Positions 45,546 through 57,659 of a stretch of 64,000 nt of DNA are shown piece by piece; positions within the stretch are counted from its first letter, which is position 1, and every line of letters starts with the position of its first letter. The notes beneath the pieces were generated by a model. It saw only the letters and a list, made by a program, of their open reading frames with translations. It did no database searches and had not been told where the DNA came from. Made by a program: the position numbers and the translations under genes. The stretch lies in contig CP136068.1 of NCBI GenBank assembly GCA_032622095.1, forward strand, positions 3,325,314 through 3,389,313, written 5' to 3'. The DNA comes from Siphonodentalium dalli (lineage: Eukaryota > Mollusca > Scaphopoda > Gadilida > Siphonodentaliidae).

Positions 45546-46302
45546 TAGGCCTCATTTTCTTGGAAGATCTATAATATCAAATTAATATCATTTTCAGTTA
45601 CTTTTTCCCTTCTGTTCAGTTTTTATATCCCTAATTCGCAATTCGCTGAAGATAAATTGCTTAATCTAGGTGATTAATGGGTGAAAATCAGCAACCTCAA
45701 ACTAGGGAACTTCAATCTAATCCTAGGTCTCCCATATCAGTTGAGGCTTAAGTCAAATGAAGTCTGTGGGATAGCATCGTTTAATTAACCCTCTGAGCAC
45801 CTAATTCTGCAAATGCCAGAATCTATTTCATGGCTTGACTCTGGGACACATTTGGGGCTCTGTAAATTTATATTTGAGATTTGATTTAATGTTGACATCG
45901 CCGTTGTGATTCGGACCACAAATTCAAATATTTGTTAATGTCATATATCCTGTCACATTTTTGAGATTTGTATTTTTGCTGGGGTAAATTATACTAAACT
46001 AGCTGGGTTAGCCGGCATTGCTTAGGTGAACAATGAGTAACTTATTAGGGCCCTTAATTGAGAATTTTACTTTTGCTGGGGTACCCAGTGTTGCTCAGGT
46101 GAAGAAATGCTCTGTATTGTTAATTATTTAATGGTGCCTCTTCAATTCATCAGAGGTTAACAACACCTATCCAATGACACTGCCCGTATAAAATTACTTC
46201 TGTGCGCCAATTTTCCCACATATCTTCTGAGCATATAATAAACGCTCTTCATTGATCATTTATGTTAATATAATTTATTAGCCCCCCTTTAAGTCAAAGG
46301 CA

Positions 46303-46970
46303 TCTATCCCATGATATTCCCATGGTCAGGTGAGCCCTGCATACCAATCTATCCCATGATATTCCCTTGGTCAGGTGAGCCCTGCATAACAATCTATCCC
46401 ATGATATTCCCCTGGTCAGGTGAACCCTGCATACCAATCTATCCCATGATATTCCCCTGGTCAGGTGAACCCTGCATACCAATCTATCCCATGATATTCC
46501 CCTGGTCAGGTGAACCCTGCATACCAATCTATCTCATGATATTCCCCTGGTCAGGTGAGCCCTGCATACCAATCTATCCCATGATATTCCAATGGTCAGG
46601 TGAACACTGCATACCAATCTATCCCATGATATTCCCCTGAACCTTGCATACCAATCTATCCCATGATATTCCCCTGGTCAGGTGAGCCCTGCATACCAAT
46701 CTATCCCATGATATTCCCCTGGTCAGGTGAGCCCTGCATACCAATCTATCCCATGATATTCCCCTGGTCAGGTGAACCCTGCATACCAATCTATCCCATG
46801 ATATTCCCCTGGTCAGGTGAACCCTGCATACCAATCTATCCCATGATATTCCCCTGGTCAGGTGAACCCTGCATACCAATCTATCCCATGATATTCCCCT
46901 GGTCAGGTGAACCCTGCATACCAATCTATCCCATGATATTCCCCTGGTCAGGTGAGCCCGGCATACCAAT
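46303..46970. repeat. 45-bp minisatellite, open on both strands
   Basis: Fifteen units of ATCCCATGATATTCCCCTGG-TCAGGTGAACCCTGCATACCAATCT. Because 45 is a multiple of three and the unit has a stop-free frame on each strand, a 15-residue repeat is read on both (MIFPWSGEPCIPIYP on plus; LTRGISWDRLVCRVH-type on minus). One unit is shortened near 46640. The flanks are non-coding repeat and the array lies in a STIL intron, so translation is unlikely. The GTCAATT/CTATCC phrases in the flanks (46140-46210 and 47040-47360) are diverged relatives. Confidence 0.92.
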
Positions 46971-47454
46971 TTTCCTACATATCGTATAAGCTGATAAGGA
47001 ACACTCTTTATTGCTCATATATGATAATATAATTTAATGTTCCACTTCAGAGTAAATGGCACCTATCTAATGGAACTTCCTGGGTCAATTTACCACTGTG
47101 TCGCAATTTCAAGCGACCAGGGTTAACCATTTTGGGAACATAATTAATGATTCAATTAGATTTGTTTATAGTGTCCCTTCAAGTCATATGACAACAACAG
47201 TACCTATCCCATGACACTCCTCGGGTCAACATACCCCTGTGAATAAATTTTCAATGATTAGATTTCATCCATTTTGGGTATATAATAAATTAGTATGCTT
47301 TTAAGACATCTGATGTCAACAGTACCTACCCCATGACACTCCCCAGGTCAATTTAACTCGGTGTAAAAAAAATTCATCTCTGAGGTTCAAGCTGTTCGGT
47401 CACCCATAGCCGGACAGATAAACAAACACAGTTTTATTAGTATAGATAAACTGA

Positions 47455-47536
47455 CCCATATAGAGCCCCACATAGACTGGAGCAAACAACACTCCATATT
47501 GCATGCTTCCATCTATTTGAGGCTCTCTGTGGGTTA
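47455..47536. repeat. Dispersed hairpin unit of the 114-bp family
   Basis: ACCCATATAGAGCCCCACATAG ... TTTGAGGCTCTCTGTGGGTT; single unit ending eight bases from the STIL exon. Confidence 0.65.
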
Positions 47537-47543
47537 AACTGAC

Positions 47544-47606
47544 CAGTAATTTATCGTAGTAATCCTTCTGGTCACAGCAGCTTCATATCCTGAGTTGTCA
47601 CTGTCA
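47544..47606 (-). CDS. STIL: Short STIL exon (intact)
   Basis: The 63-bp exon encodes (S)DSDNSGYEAAVTRRITTINY plus a split codon. The acceptor is TCTCCACAGAG, a doubled AG; use of the second AG keeps the phase-2 join with the exon at 50188. Its first split codon makes serine (SSPK-S-DSDNSGYE). The donor is GTCAGT, a weak but allowed form. The assignment to STIL is from its position, strand and matching phase. No disablement is seen. Confidence 0.6.
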
Positions 47607-47828
47607 CTCTGTGGAGAAAGACCATGAGAGATAACTCATTTACTTAGATATTCACATACCAGGGAAAATAACTCTAGGTAGATTGAAATTCAAAGGGCAA
47701 ATAACTCTATTTATAGATTATAGTGGAAACAGCGTTAGATATAAGCCCAGCCAGACAGCTAGATGGACAATCTAGTACCCCACCCCTCCCCAATATTGAA
47801 ATATGAAATTGTGACATATGTCTACAAA

Positions 47829-48078
47829 TCTACAAGTGAGGATATATAATTTAAAGTGATGTGAAACACTCCGGTTGGGTGATCAATTAGAAATGGAGAA
47901 TAATCTTACCAATCTACAAGTGAGGATATATAATTTAAAGTGATGTGAAACACTCCGGTTGGGTGATCAATTAGAAATGGAGAATAATCTTACCAATCTA
48001 CAAGTGAGGATATATAATTTAAAGTGATGTGAAACACTCCGGTTGGGTGATCAATTAGAAATGGAGAATAATCTTACC
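47829..48078 (+). repeat. Three 84-bp tandem units
   Basis: TACAAGTGAGGATATATAAT begins at 47831, 47915 and 47999; the three units are essentially identical, indicating recent duplication. Confidence 0.93.
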
Positions 48079-48477
48079 CAAAGTAGTTATTTTTATGAAT
48101 ATTAATCTAAAGTTACAACATACACCGTCAGTCTTATATACTTATTAAATGCAATCAATATCGAAGGCGGTATCATTTTCGTTAGTTTACCGCCGATTGT
48201 TGCATCCCAAATCGAGATGTAAATAGTTCAAATTGAGCGTAGTTCAGACGGTGTTTTGTATTGAGTAAATTGTATGGTTGATTTCTTTCAGCTTTTGGGT
48301 GATGTTAGTAGTATGCTACTTTCCCCCAGTTGGCACAGCGCCTGAGTACTAATGTATTAGTTTCACGCACCCGAACAAGTCCATAATATGTCTTTAATCA
48401 TAATATGTCAATCCATGGAATACTATAAACAATTTATTAACTACTAACTGAAAAAAGACTCCTGAAGGGAGACTGTT

Positions 48478-49060
48478 TCGGCTAATTGTTAATAAATGGT
48501 TTTATAGTATTCCGTGGCTAGATGTATGACAACCAATGGTTTTATAATATTCTGTGGCTAAATGTGTGACAACCAATGGTTTTATAGTATTCTATGGCTA
48601 AATGTGTGACAACCAATGGTTTTATAGTATTCTGTGACTAAATGTGTGACAACCAATGGTTTTATAGTATTCTGTGGCTAAATGTGTGACAACTAATGGT
48701 TTTATAGTATTCTGTGGCTAAATGTGTGACAACCAATGGTTTTATAATATTCCATTTCTAAATGTATGACATCCCAATGGTTTTCTAGTATTCCGTGGTT
48801 AAATGTATGACAACCAATGTTTTTTAGTATTCCATGTCTAAATATATGACAACCAATGGTTTTATAGTATTCAGTGGCTAAATGTGTGACAACCAATGGC
48901 CCCTGTGTGTGTTAGCAGCTTGCGGCCCCTGTGTGTGTTAGTAGCTTGCGGCCACTGTGTGTGCTTCGAGCACATGATAGACAGATCCTATTCAACCAAT
49001 GGTTTTATAGTATTCAGTGGCTAAATGTGTGACAACCAATGGCCTACTGTGTGTGCTTCG
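48478..49060. repeat. 40-bp tandem array
   Basis: About eleven units of TTTATAGTATTCTGTGGCTA plus AATGTGTGACAACCAATGG, followed by a GCTTGCGGCC(C/A)CTGTGTGTG duplication (48900-48965) and further single units near 49000. Confidence 0.9.
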
Positions 49061-49337
49061 AGCACATAATAGACAGATCCTATTCTTTTATATATAGAGA
49101 TAATATTAATTGTTATACTTCAATATATCCTCATGCACATAGGTTCATATTGAACCTAAATATTGACATTGCTTCATATTGGACTCATTTGATTCTGGAA
49201 TAAGGCCATAGTTCAAACCTTGCGAATATCTGCGAGTTGTCTTGGTTGCACATACTGGCAATCACAGGACTAGGAAAGGAAACTGTTTGACTGGGTCGGA
49301 ATTCAAGGATCTGAAAGAAATATGGAAAATGGAGCAT

Positions 49338-49960
49338 AACAAGAGGTGTGCACTCGAGTGCTAGCATACCCCCACCTTGGCAAATTCAACCCGCATTATC
49401 CGTAAACTCAACAAAAAAGATTTTTAACTTTAAAGAAAAATTCGGACTAATAATATTGAAATGGTGTCACAAGAAGCTTGTACAAAAAAATTTATTCAAA
49501 TCGGTTCATATTTGTTAAAGTTATTAAGTCGGACATAATTTTCTAAGTCAAAATAAGTCGAAAATGAGGTGTAATATTACGAAAAACAGTCTGAGCCAAT
49601 CCCTAGCCACATAATGTAGAGAGGGTATTATGAGAAGCATGTATAGTTGTATACCAAAAATTATTGAAATCGGTTCATATTTGTTAAAATTATTAAGTCG
49701 GACAGAATTTTCTAAGTCAAAATAAGTCGAAAAAGAGGCGGAATTTGAAAAAAAAAAGTCGGATCGAACCGCAATTAGCATCATGCGGAGAGACCATCCT
49801 AAGGAGATTGCATACAAAAAATTATTGAAATCGGTTCATAATTGTTTGAGTTATGAGGTCGGATGGACGGACGGACAAACGGACGGAGAAAGCGTGACGG
49901 ACGGACGGACAGACGCAGTCAATCCAGTATACCCCCCATTTTCTTCGAAAGTGGGGGTAT
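49338..49960. mobile_element. Dispersed ~620-bp element, copy 2
   Basis: Same element as 36496-37218: starts ACAAGAGGTGTGCACTCGAG and ends CTTCGAAAGTGGGGGTAT, with a GGACGGACGGAC tract near 49870-49910. It lies in a STIL intron. Confidence 0.72.
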
Positions 49961-50187
49961 GATTAGGGAAACAAACTCACAGCATGCTCAAGATAGTTGC
50001 TTACACACGGACTGATTGGATAAAAATCCTCATTTCTCAATAAATCTGACCATACTTCCATACAAATCACAAAATCATCTCATTTTCGGGGGCTAAACAA
50101 TGAGTACTGACGGTACATGACGTATAGCAAGGCTTAGCAAGCACAAGTGACATAAATTAAATTTACGCTAATATAAATATAATTTAC

Positions 50188-50719
50188 CTTTTGGGAGACG
50201 ACTGATAACTTGGTAAATCGACAATCATGTCCAATTGTGAACTATCAACTGTTTTCTCGAAAGCTAAATTATTGACAGCTGCCAGCAAGTCACCCTGTGA
50301 CATATCAACATAGTCTCATTCATCTCGATCCATTGAGTTTAGCGGGAGTGCGCATCGATGTCGGATATCTGTGGGAGTTGTTCCGGCACTGAAGCCTCTG
50401 ATCACACCTTTCGCAGACATGCTCATCGGACTCGTCTGCAGCAACACTGAATTATGGGAAGGTTTCTCAGGATAAAACAGCATTGTGTTTATTCCGATGA
50501 AACAAGTGTCAACGCCATGCTGCACCTCCGATGAATTACTCGCATTAGAATTCTGACCAATCGAATTATCATTGCGAGAATTGTCAGGTTGAGATACTAA
50601 GAGGTGGTGTATCTGAGACTGTAGTTTCTTTAACTGAGAGTCCTGCTGCATAAGAAGCTGATAAATCTCCGGGGGAACCTGATTCCAGTTAATGTTCGTG
50701 CTATCCAACGAGACAGCAC
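50188..50719 (-). pseudogene. STIL: STIL exon with coiled coil, in-frame TGA
   Basis: The 532-bp exon, from a GTTTTAG acceptor to a GTAAAT donor, encodes AVSLDSTNINWNQVPPEIYQ then LLMQQDSQLKKLQSQIHHLL. The latter is the STIL coiled coil that binds PLK4 and mediates oligomerisation. It continues with CFIGINTMLFYPEK (matching the conserved block after the coiled coil) and MSMSAKGVIRGFSAG. After LNSMDRDE comes TGA (50316-50318), then the same frame resumes DYVDMSQGDLLAAVNNLAFE through to YQSSPK. The continuing open, protein-like frame after the stop shows that the stop is a lesion, or a readthrough site, rather than the gene end. The exon ends after two bases of a codon. Confidence 0.85.
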
Positions 50720-50960
50720 CTAAAACAAGACACATAATGATTGTACTGATAAATCTCCGGGGGAACCTGAATCCAGTTAATGTTCGTGCTATCCAACGAG
50801 ACAGCACCTAAAACAAGACACATAATGATTGTACTGATAAATCTCAGGGGGAACCTGATTCCAGTTAATGTTCGTGCTATCCAACGAGACAGCACCTAAA
50901 ACAAGACACATAATGATTGTACTGATAAATCACTGGGGGAACCTGAATCCAGTTACTGTT
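50640..50960. repeat. STIL: 88-bp tandem array spanning the STIL exon start
   Basis: Four units: ATAAATCTCC... at 50661, 50749, 50837 and 50925. Each unit contains about 60 bp of the exon's 5' end (encoding GAVSLDSTNINWNQVPPEIY) plus the TGTCTTGTTTTAG acceptor. The exon therefore has three extra partial copies, each with its own acceptor. The fourth unit diverges. Confidence 0.92.
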
Positions 50961-50999
50961 CGATCCAATGAGACATCAACGAGATGCATAATGACTGTA

Positions 51000-52140
51000 C
51001 TGTTGTACATTGGTCCAAAGAAAATTAAATGTCTGGTCGGGGTTCCATGTCAGAAAAAAGTCAGTAGGCAGGCTTACAATTTAATTTTTTGGTTGGGTTT
51101 TCCAAAACACCTATAGTTTGGAGTGGTCAATTTGCGGGCATGTGGGCTTCAGGTGTCTCCAAAATGAACAAATATCAAATGGATTCTTTGGTATATTCTC
51201 AGTATATGAGACTTGACCTACAATTTCATGATCAAGTTCGGAAACTGGCCAGGTCGATGTATTGTGGGTGGACAAATTATTATCTGTATTGTTGATATTT
51301 GGTGTATGATACTTGCTCAACAATGCCTTTATTGAGTTCGAAAACTGGCCAGGTTACGGGTGGATTTATGGCCCTTAATTAGTTAATTTTCGTTATCGTT
51401 GAGCACAATAACTTGAACAAATATGTTTAATTTGTTATGAATTTTTATCACGAGCACAATAACTTAGGCGAAGCAATTCGACCCAACATCTCTGATGTGA
51501 ATTCTTGTTTTAATATATATTGTTTTATTTTGACATGGTGATGTTCTTATAGGTTTCATCTCTTATATTTTATCTGCAAGATTGAGCTAAGATTAATTTG
51601 TTTGTCTTAGTAAAACTGTATATAAACATATAAACTGTAATAAACTCAGCGCTTTAACTGAGAAATCAATGCATTCTGTGACATTGAAAACGTCTATTTT
51701 AATAGAAAAGATTTTATTGAATGCAATGAACAAACTGTAAGGTATTTTTGCTCTGGGCTATAGGGAGTATACAGTCTCTATATTTATTACATACCCAGAC
51801 ACAAACACAAGTGATATTATTCTCAGCTTTTTTAATCAACATTTATTGTTTTGCAATGATTTTAATATAAAAAACTCCTGAAATTCTTGTTACATTGCCA
51901 TCTGAGATGTTATATAGTGCCCTGCTGATCTAGTGGTCAGATTTGGCACATACGATTCACAGATGTTATATACTAACCTACTGAACTGGCAGTCAGATTC
52001 GGCACAGATGATTCAGAGATGTTAGCATTAGCGTTAGATGTCCTAATATATTAGGACTGGGAGTCGGTCGCTCAGGGGCCACGATCCTCAATCGACCTTG
52101 ACCTATTCTCCTGTACGTCAGGGCCATTAAACCGCTCGGA
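51000..52140. other. STIL intron, no feature recognised
   Basis: About 1.1 kb without exon or definable repeat. A short direct repeat (CAGATGTTATATA / CAGAGATGTTAGC contexts) lies at 51960-52030. Confidence 0.4.
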
Positions 52141-52149
52141 TGGCTCCAT

Positions 52150-53374
52150 GGGTTATATAGGAAATCCCGGGTTTCTGCATCGCAAACCTCGGAACTGGAA
52201 ACATCTGTCCCATATTAGTTTGAGTAAGAGCTGGTTGATGTCCTGGTTAAGGCCAGTTTGAGTTGAATGATGTGGCAACAGTTGTTGCTGGATTATGTTT
52301 TGACGAGTCACAACAGCTTGACTAATGGGTTGAATCTTTGGTTGAGTCACGGTTGACGCATTATTTGCAGCAGATCCATGCTGAATCAGGTTTTGCTGTG
52401 ATGTTGATGGTTGAGATGTGAATTGAGGTACTAGGTGTGGAACTGCTTGAGGTACAGGTGCATTCTGGGCAGGAACACCTAGTGAAAATCCTTGAATTTG
52501 CTGGTACGGATTCATGGGATATGAAGCTTGTGGCATCGGTGGAGGGTGCATTATAGGTTGAGCTGAAACAGACTGCAGAGCCGAGAAGGAACTGAATCCG
52601 AATAATTGTTCTGAGTAACATAGTTCAGATGAGGTCCTGTCGATCTTTGTGAACCAATCGGCTGATTTATCACAGAGGTACGAGCATAAAACTGTCAATC
52701 ATTTGTGAAGCGCCTCTAATCATTTGATTTCGTTGAGCAGACATGCCCATCAGTTGTGGGGCCACGCCCATCAGTTGTGGGGCCACGCCCATATGTTGTG
52801 GGGCCACGCCCATATGTTGGCCAGCCACCCTCATCGTAATTCTGCTGTGAAACCACACCCGCATGTTGATTCGACACGCCCATAGGAATATGCTGTTTTT
52901 AGATTGACTGAACATAGTCGGAGGATTATTAGTTTGATTATAGCCATTTGGCACACAGTTTTGCCGCATTAACGGAACAATCTCTCTGTGAACATAGTCT
53001 GAGGATTATTAGTTTGATTATAGCCATTTGGCACACAGTTTTGCCACATTAACGGAACAATCTGTTGAAGACGGTGTCTAGGCTATTAGCCAGATATCCT
53101 TAAGACACTGGATTCACATTATTATACCGATAATGTGGATACCCCTGGGAACCAGTCATTCCATGTTGGGGCAGCTTCATATTCTGATGCTGTGCAGAGA
53201 TTCTAGTGGGTGTGTTTGTAAAACTTGGTTGCACGAATCCACTGCCATTCATGGGTTTCGGAGCAGTGTTCTGAGCTGACAGGCCAGTTTTTATTTTGGA
53301 CTCATTTGAGGACTCGGGTTCGTGTCGTTCATTATCAGTGAGACATCAGGAACCATTAGCTGGATTCTGGTAAA
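52150..53374 (-). pseudogene. STIL: STIL large P/Q-rich exon, multiple frame breaks
   Basis: From a TTATAG acceptor at 53375 the minus strand reads YQNPANGS, then TGA (53346-53348). In the same frame NERHEPESSNESKIKTGLSA and MNGSGFVQPSFTNTPTRISA follow, to GYPHYRYNNVNP. After a stop, another frame gives QNCVPNGYNQTNNP, present twice by a ~80-bp tandem duplication (52900-53065). A third stretch has four VAPQ(H/L)MG units (52740-52810). Then INQPIGSQRSTGPHLNYVTQ, a switch to PIMHPPPMPQASYPMNPYQQ through LVPQFTSQPSTSQQNLIQHG, and a last switch to HQPALTQTNMGQMFPVPRFA. This low-complexity Pro/Gln/Asn composition suits the disordered middle of STIL before the coiled coil. The left border is uncertain. 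Confidence 0.65.
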
Positions 53375-53399
53375 CTATAATCAGAAGGTTCACATTAAT

Positions 53400-54960
53400 T
53401 AATTAATTAAAGATGTATTCAGTATTCCAGACCAATTTTTACGAAACCTATTTTACTGTTTATTGTGGTCGCTGGGGCATAGTGTGAACAGCGAAGCAGT
53501 TGTCACTAAATGTGTCCCCCAATGCTAAAGTTGTATCCAATAACATACACCCACTATATCCATTTCTTTTTGATGATTTATTCCCATAACAAATCTGAAT
53601 GTACCGGTATTCACATTTATTTTCACAAAATCTGCCGAGAATTTGAGACTAGCCCACACAGCACATTACGTCAGCCCAATATAAGATTTACAAGCACTTA
53701 GCAACTAATCGATATAAATAACTGGCTTCACATGCAATTCGGCTGAACTTTAAAAAGCACGCCAAATTATTCTGCTGACCCCTTTTAGTGATTAAGGCCA
53801 GATTAGGTTAACAATTTGTGATGTCATGTCCGTGTTACGATCTCTGTTATTAGGGTATGAAACGGGTGACCCAATTGGCAGTTGACCAATCACCGAACAG
53901 GATTTAGCGTAACACAGACAGGTTATGTAAATATTTGCATATAAAGGCATTTAAAGTGTTTATGTTTATCGTAATTAAATATTGTGGTGAAATATAAATT
54001 AAATTTTCTTGTGATTGAGGGTGACAACAACATAACAGTTCTCCTTCTTGGTATGCTCCAAATGTTTTTGTGTGCTTTCTGTTCTAAAAACAGCTCCTAA
54101 AAATTGTCCCGCGGACGTGATAAGAAATTCTAATTAAAATGACAGGTATCCTCATTTCATATCTATTTTATACCCGGAATCTATATAAAACCTTCTGGGA
54201 AGAGATAAACCATCTTTATTTATCGAAAGTTGAGTTATTTCTTAAATTGTTAATTAAACAGTCACTGACATATTCAATTTCAAAATTATGGTCTATTTAG
54301 ATTCGTAATTTAATATTCCAGTAAATTTTTAAAAATAAGATCCTTTGATGAGGCTTTCTTTCCAATGCATTCTCTTATATATACGAGTCACCATATGGCA
54401 GGGTTTCTGCTAGGGATCAGGGGAATGGGGTCGGTATCTGCTAAGGGGAGAATACAGTAAATAATGTCAATGTAGGAACCCCGATTTATCTACAGGCGCT
54501 TTCGCCATGTAGGTCTATAATCTAGAAGTGTAAGATATTGTAATTGGTAGATAGTTTTATCTCCTGCATATATTTTCTACCAAAGTTGTCAAGCTATCAA
54601 ACGCTCTAACTTCACAAGCAATATAATTTTATTGTGATCGTAAAAAAACATACAATGGAGACTGTAAATAAATAATCTGCAGAAAAACTATATGTTGACT
54701 GGTCCCCGGACTTTAAACCTGGCCTTCGCTCTGCTTTGGACGTCGTTATTATAGACCGGTATGGACTATCGCCATTTTGGATCTCCGATCAGAATTCTGA
54801 CCAGGACTAAAATAGAACACAGCAAGCTGATTGGCTGAACTGAACTGCTTGGGTATTTATTTTTCTATTGTCAAACTTATATATGGTTCTAATTTTATTA
54901 CATACACAACACTTGTTACTTTTGTACTCATGGTTCAAGCAGGGGAAACTATGTCTCATA
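53400..54960. other. Upstream STIL intron or flank, no exon recognised
   Basis: No N-terminal STIL exon was found here. 54165-54225 resembles the arm of the 5480-6213 element and 54360-54400 is a fragment of the TTAACCC hairpin family. Confidence 0.45.
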
Positions 54961-54975
54961 TTATTTATACACACC

Positions 54976-55345
54976 TTTTTTCATAGGAGCCGAGAGCCTC
55001 ATCAAATATCTCTTTATGTGGACAACTCTGTATGGCTACTAAATCTATAGCTAAGAGATCCCAGGCAGGTGAAACTAGGTCACATATTATTTATACCCAC
55101 TGAGAGATCAGAGGCAGGGGCAACTAGGTCTCATATTATTTATACCCACTGAGAGATCAGAGGCAGGGGAAACTGCGTCGCATATTATTTATTTTTACCC
55201 ACTGAGAGATCAGAGGCAGGGGAAACTAGGTATCATATTAGTTATACCCACTGAGAGATCAGAGGCAGTGGTAACTAGGTCTCATATTATATATATTCAC
55301 CTTTTTTCATAGGAGCCGAGAGCCTCATCAAATCTCCCTCCATGT
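54976..55345 (+). repeat. 49-bp tandem repeat inside a duplicated block
   Basis: Four to five units of CTGAGAGATCAGAGGCAGGG-GAAACTAGGTCTCATATTATTTATACCCA (starts near 55100, 55150, 55203 and 55252). They are bracketed by two copies of CTTTTTTCATAGGAGCCGAG at 54976 and 55291. Confidence 0.85.
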
Positions 55346-55457
55346 GGACCACTCTGTATGACCACTAAATCTATAGCTGTTGACTTATCCGAGTTAGAGG
55401 TTATTAACTGAAATAAGAAATAGTACATTAGACCCTTCATTACAGAGTGAATTTTAC

Positions 55458-55636
55458 CCGTTACATAGAGAGTAATCAATTCATTCCGAGAATTATGGTA
55501 AATAATTCACGAGAGGCGAGAGACGCTAGTAAGAAACGATTGTGCGTTAGCACAAGAGTTTCTTACCCAAACGTCGCTCGCCTCGAGTGAATTATTGAAC
55601 GTAATTCTCGGAACTAATTGATTACTCTATTTGTTA
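55458..55636. mobile_element. ~180-bp foldback element
   Basis: GTTACATAGAGAGTAATCAA on the left pairs with TTGATTACTCTATTTGTTAC on the right. The arms continue through TTCCGAGAATTA/TAATTCTCGGAA, AATAATTCAC/GTGAATTATT and CGAG(A)GGCGAG/CTCGCCTCG to AAGAAAC-loop-GTTTCTT. There is no protein. Such long near-perfect arms suggest a recently active MITE or a foldback repeat. Confidence 0.82.
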
Positions 55637-55799
55637 CACTTCTGCATCAAAATGGTTCGCCAAATATGATTAAAACACACAGAATTATTGCATGAAAGTC
55701 CCGATGTGGAGAAAGATCAAACATCGAAAATTCAGTCTGGATCAGTAAGCGAAGTAACGTCAATGACGTCACAGGAAATGACATAATTCACTAGTGACA

Positions 55800-57320
55800 T
55801 TACCATTTTCAATGGAAATCGCGCATAGGAATGTAGTAAAAGAATATATTCGACTGGACTGCTTTGGACTGGTTTACACTGCCGGTTCGGTACTTTCCCG
55901 ACTGGTCCAATATTTTACATTGAGCTGTAACTATCGCAAATTTATTGCGTATTTGTCCCAACATACAATTAGCAACGATGGATTAATGGGTTCAAGTGGT
56001 TAATAGTAAACTATTTGATGTCATGAAAACAACCAACACAGATGTGACTATCCCCATGCTGCACGTGTCATCGAATTTGGGCGGCCACATACTTTAATGT
56101 CACCGACCTATTTATAATTCTGTTTTGAAAGAGTCTGAAGTAGTTTGTGAACTTGTGAAGCTAAATCATCAGTTTGTTAACCAAATATTAAAATTTTATT
56201 ATCCGATGAATATCAGAAAGACGTTATGTTGATTACATACTGTTGTCATATCACCGATATATATGATGTACCTGTGTCATTTAGTTAAATTAGACGATGG
56301 GTTTTACATATATAGATATTTTTGTCAACTTTTTAAGTCAAAGGTCATATTATTCTTGCCATTTGTGGTAACACATCCATAGAATTCAGGCTAAGAGAGT
56401 AGATGACTGTAGAGAATAACCAGGAAAGGTTCTGGAGGACTGCATACCCTACAATAGATTAACAGCATTATCATCACCATGGTAACATGACTCATACTTT
56501 GAGAGTAGAGGACTAATTACCATATATAATAACAACAGTATTACATTGGACACAAACGCAAATTTATTATTGATAATGAGAAAATACTCATGGACTTCTA
56601 AAAAAAAAACCCAAATCACCCGAGTCCCCCGCCCCCACCCCCCATTTCAAATTTATGATTACGTGCGCTCGCGCAACAGTATGGCGATCAGACAGATTCG
56701 TAGGTTGGTGTCACACTCCATGACGTCACCAAAAACGACGTAAAACCTCGTGGCGTTCTGACATTTTTACTGTGCCGCGTTTTTCACCCACTGACCAACG
56801 CGCGAAGCGCGTTCAGTGGGTGTACTATTATCGTAGGACTCATGCGTTTCTGCTGAATTGAAATAGTGCCTATGCGTTTCTGCTGAGCTGCACTGACGTT
56901 TGATCGCAAAATAAAATTATAACCATTATCAAAGCACACGTTTGGATAACACCGCCATAAACAGTTTCATATTATGATGTTGAGCTCATATCGTCAATAA
57001 AATTATAGTTATAATTGATAAAACTAAATTGTACTGCTAAAGTAATTCTACCAATTGGGTAACTAGATTCAGGTTGAGCTAGAACTTGAGAAATTTTTAA
57101 TTTCAACCAATTGAAATGCCGCTGGAATTGGAAAGGGTTAAGGTTGTGGGGCAACGCAAATGACGTCATCGAAAACAAGGCGACTCAAAATGAGTCAAAA
57201 ATCGTACACAGTACATGTCTCGCTTCGTCTCGGAATCGTGATTTAAATTCATTCATTTTTACTGTTACTGTGTCCTAAGATATTAGCAACTTGTGGAATG
57301 TGCTTAGGAAGGATTGTTTT
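55800..57320. other. Gene-free stretch
   Basis: No exon was recognised. A stem (AACGCGCGAAGCGCGTT) sits at about 56798-56814 between copies of CACCCACTGA/TCAGTGGGTG, giving a nested hairpin at 56785-56822, like a Helitron terminus or a regulatory hairpin. A direct repeat ATGCGTTTCTGCTGA follows at 56842 and 56874. Confidence 0.45.
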
Positions 57321-57659
57321 GATATCTAATAAGTGGGATTTACCTCCCAAAAAGGTGAGTTTCAGGCCTGCATTTGTTGTCAATCTGTATTATCTGATTC
57401 TGACAGCGCTCGTCTGCAACTGCAATTGGCAGAATTCGCGTGTTTGACTAAACGTTTTCTCCACTCGATTCTCGAGTCAAAATGCACAATAATCGGTCAA
57501 ATTCATTCAATAATTCTATCTAAATACATCTTAGCTATTATTCGGATCAGATCTCCCCGTCGAAAAAGCGATATGTTGACCAAAACGACACTTGAGAAAG
57601 TTGTTTACATTTTGAGCGCACACTGCCTGCGGCACAGTACACGCTCGATTTTTATCATG

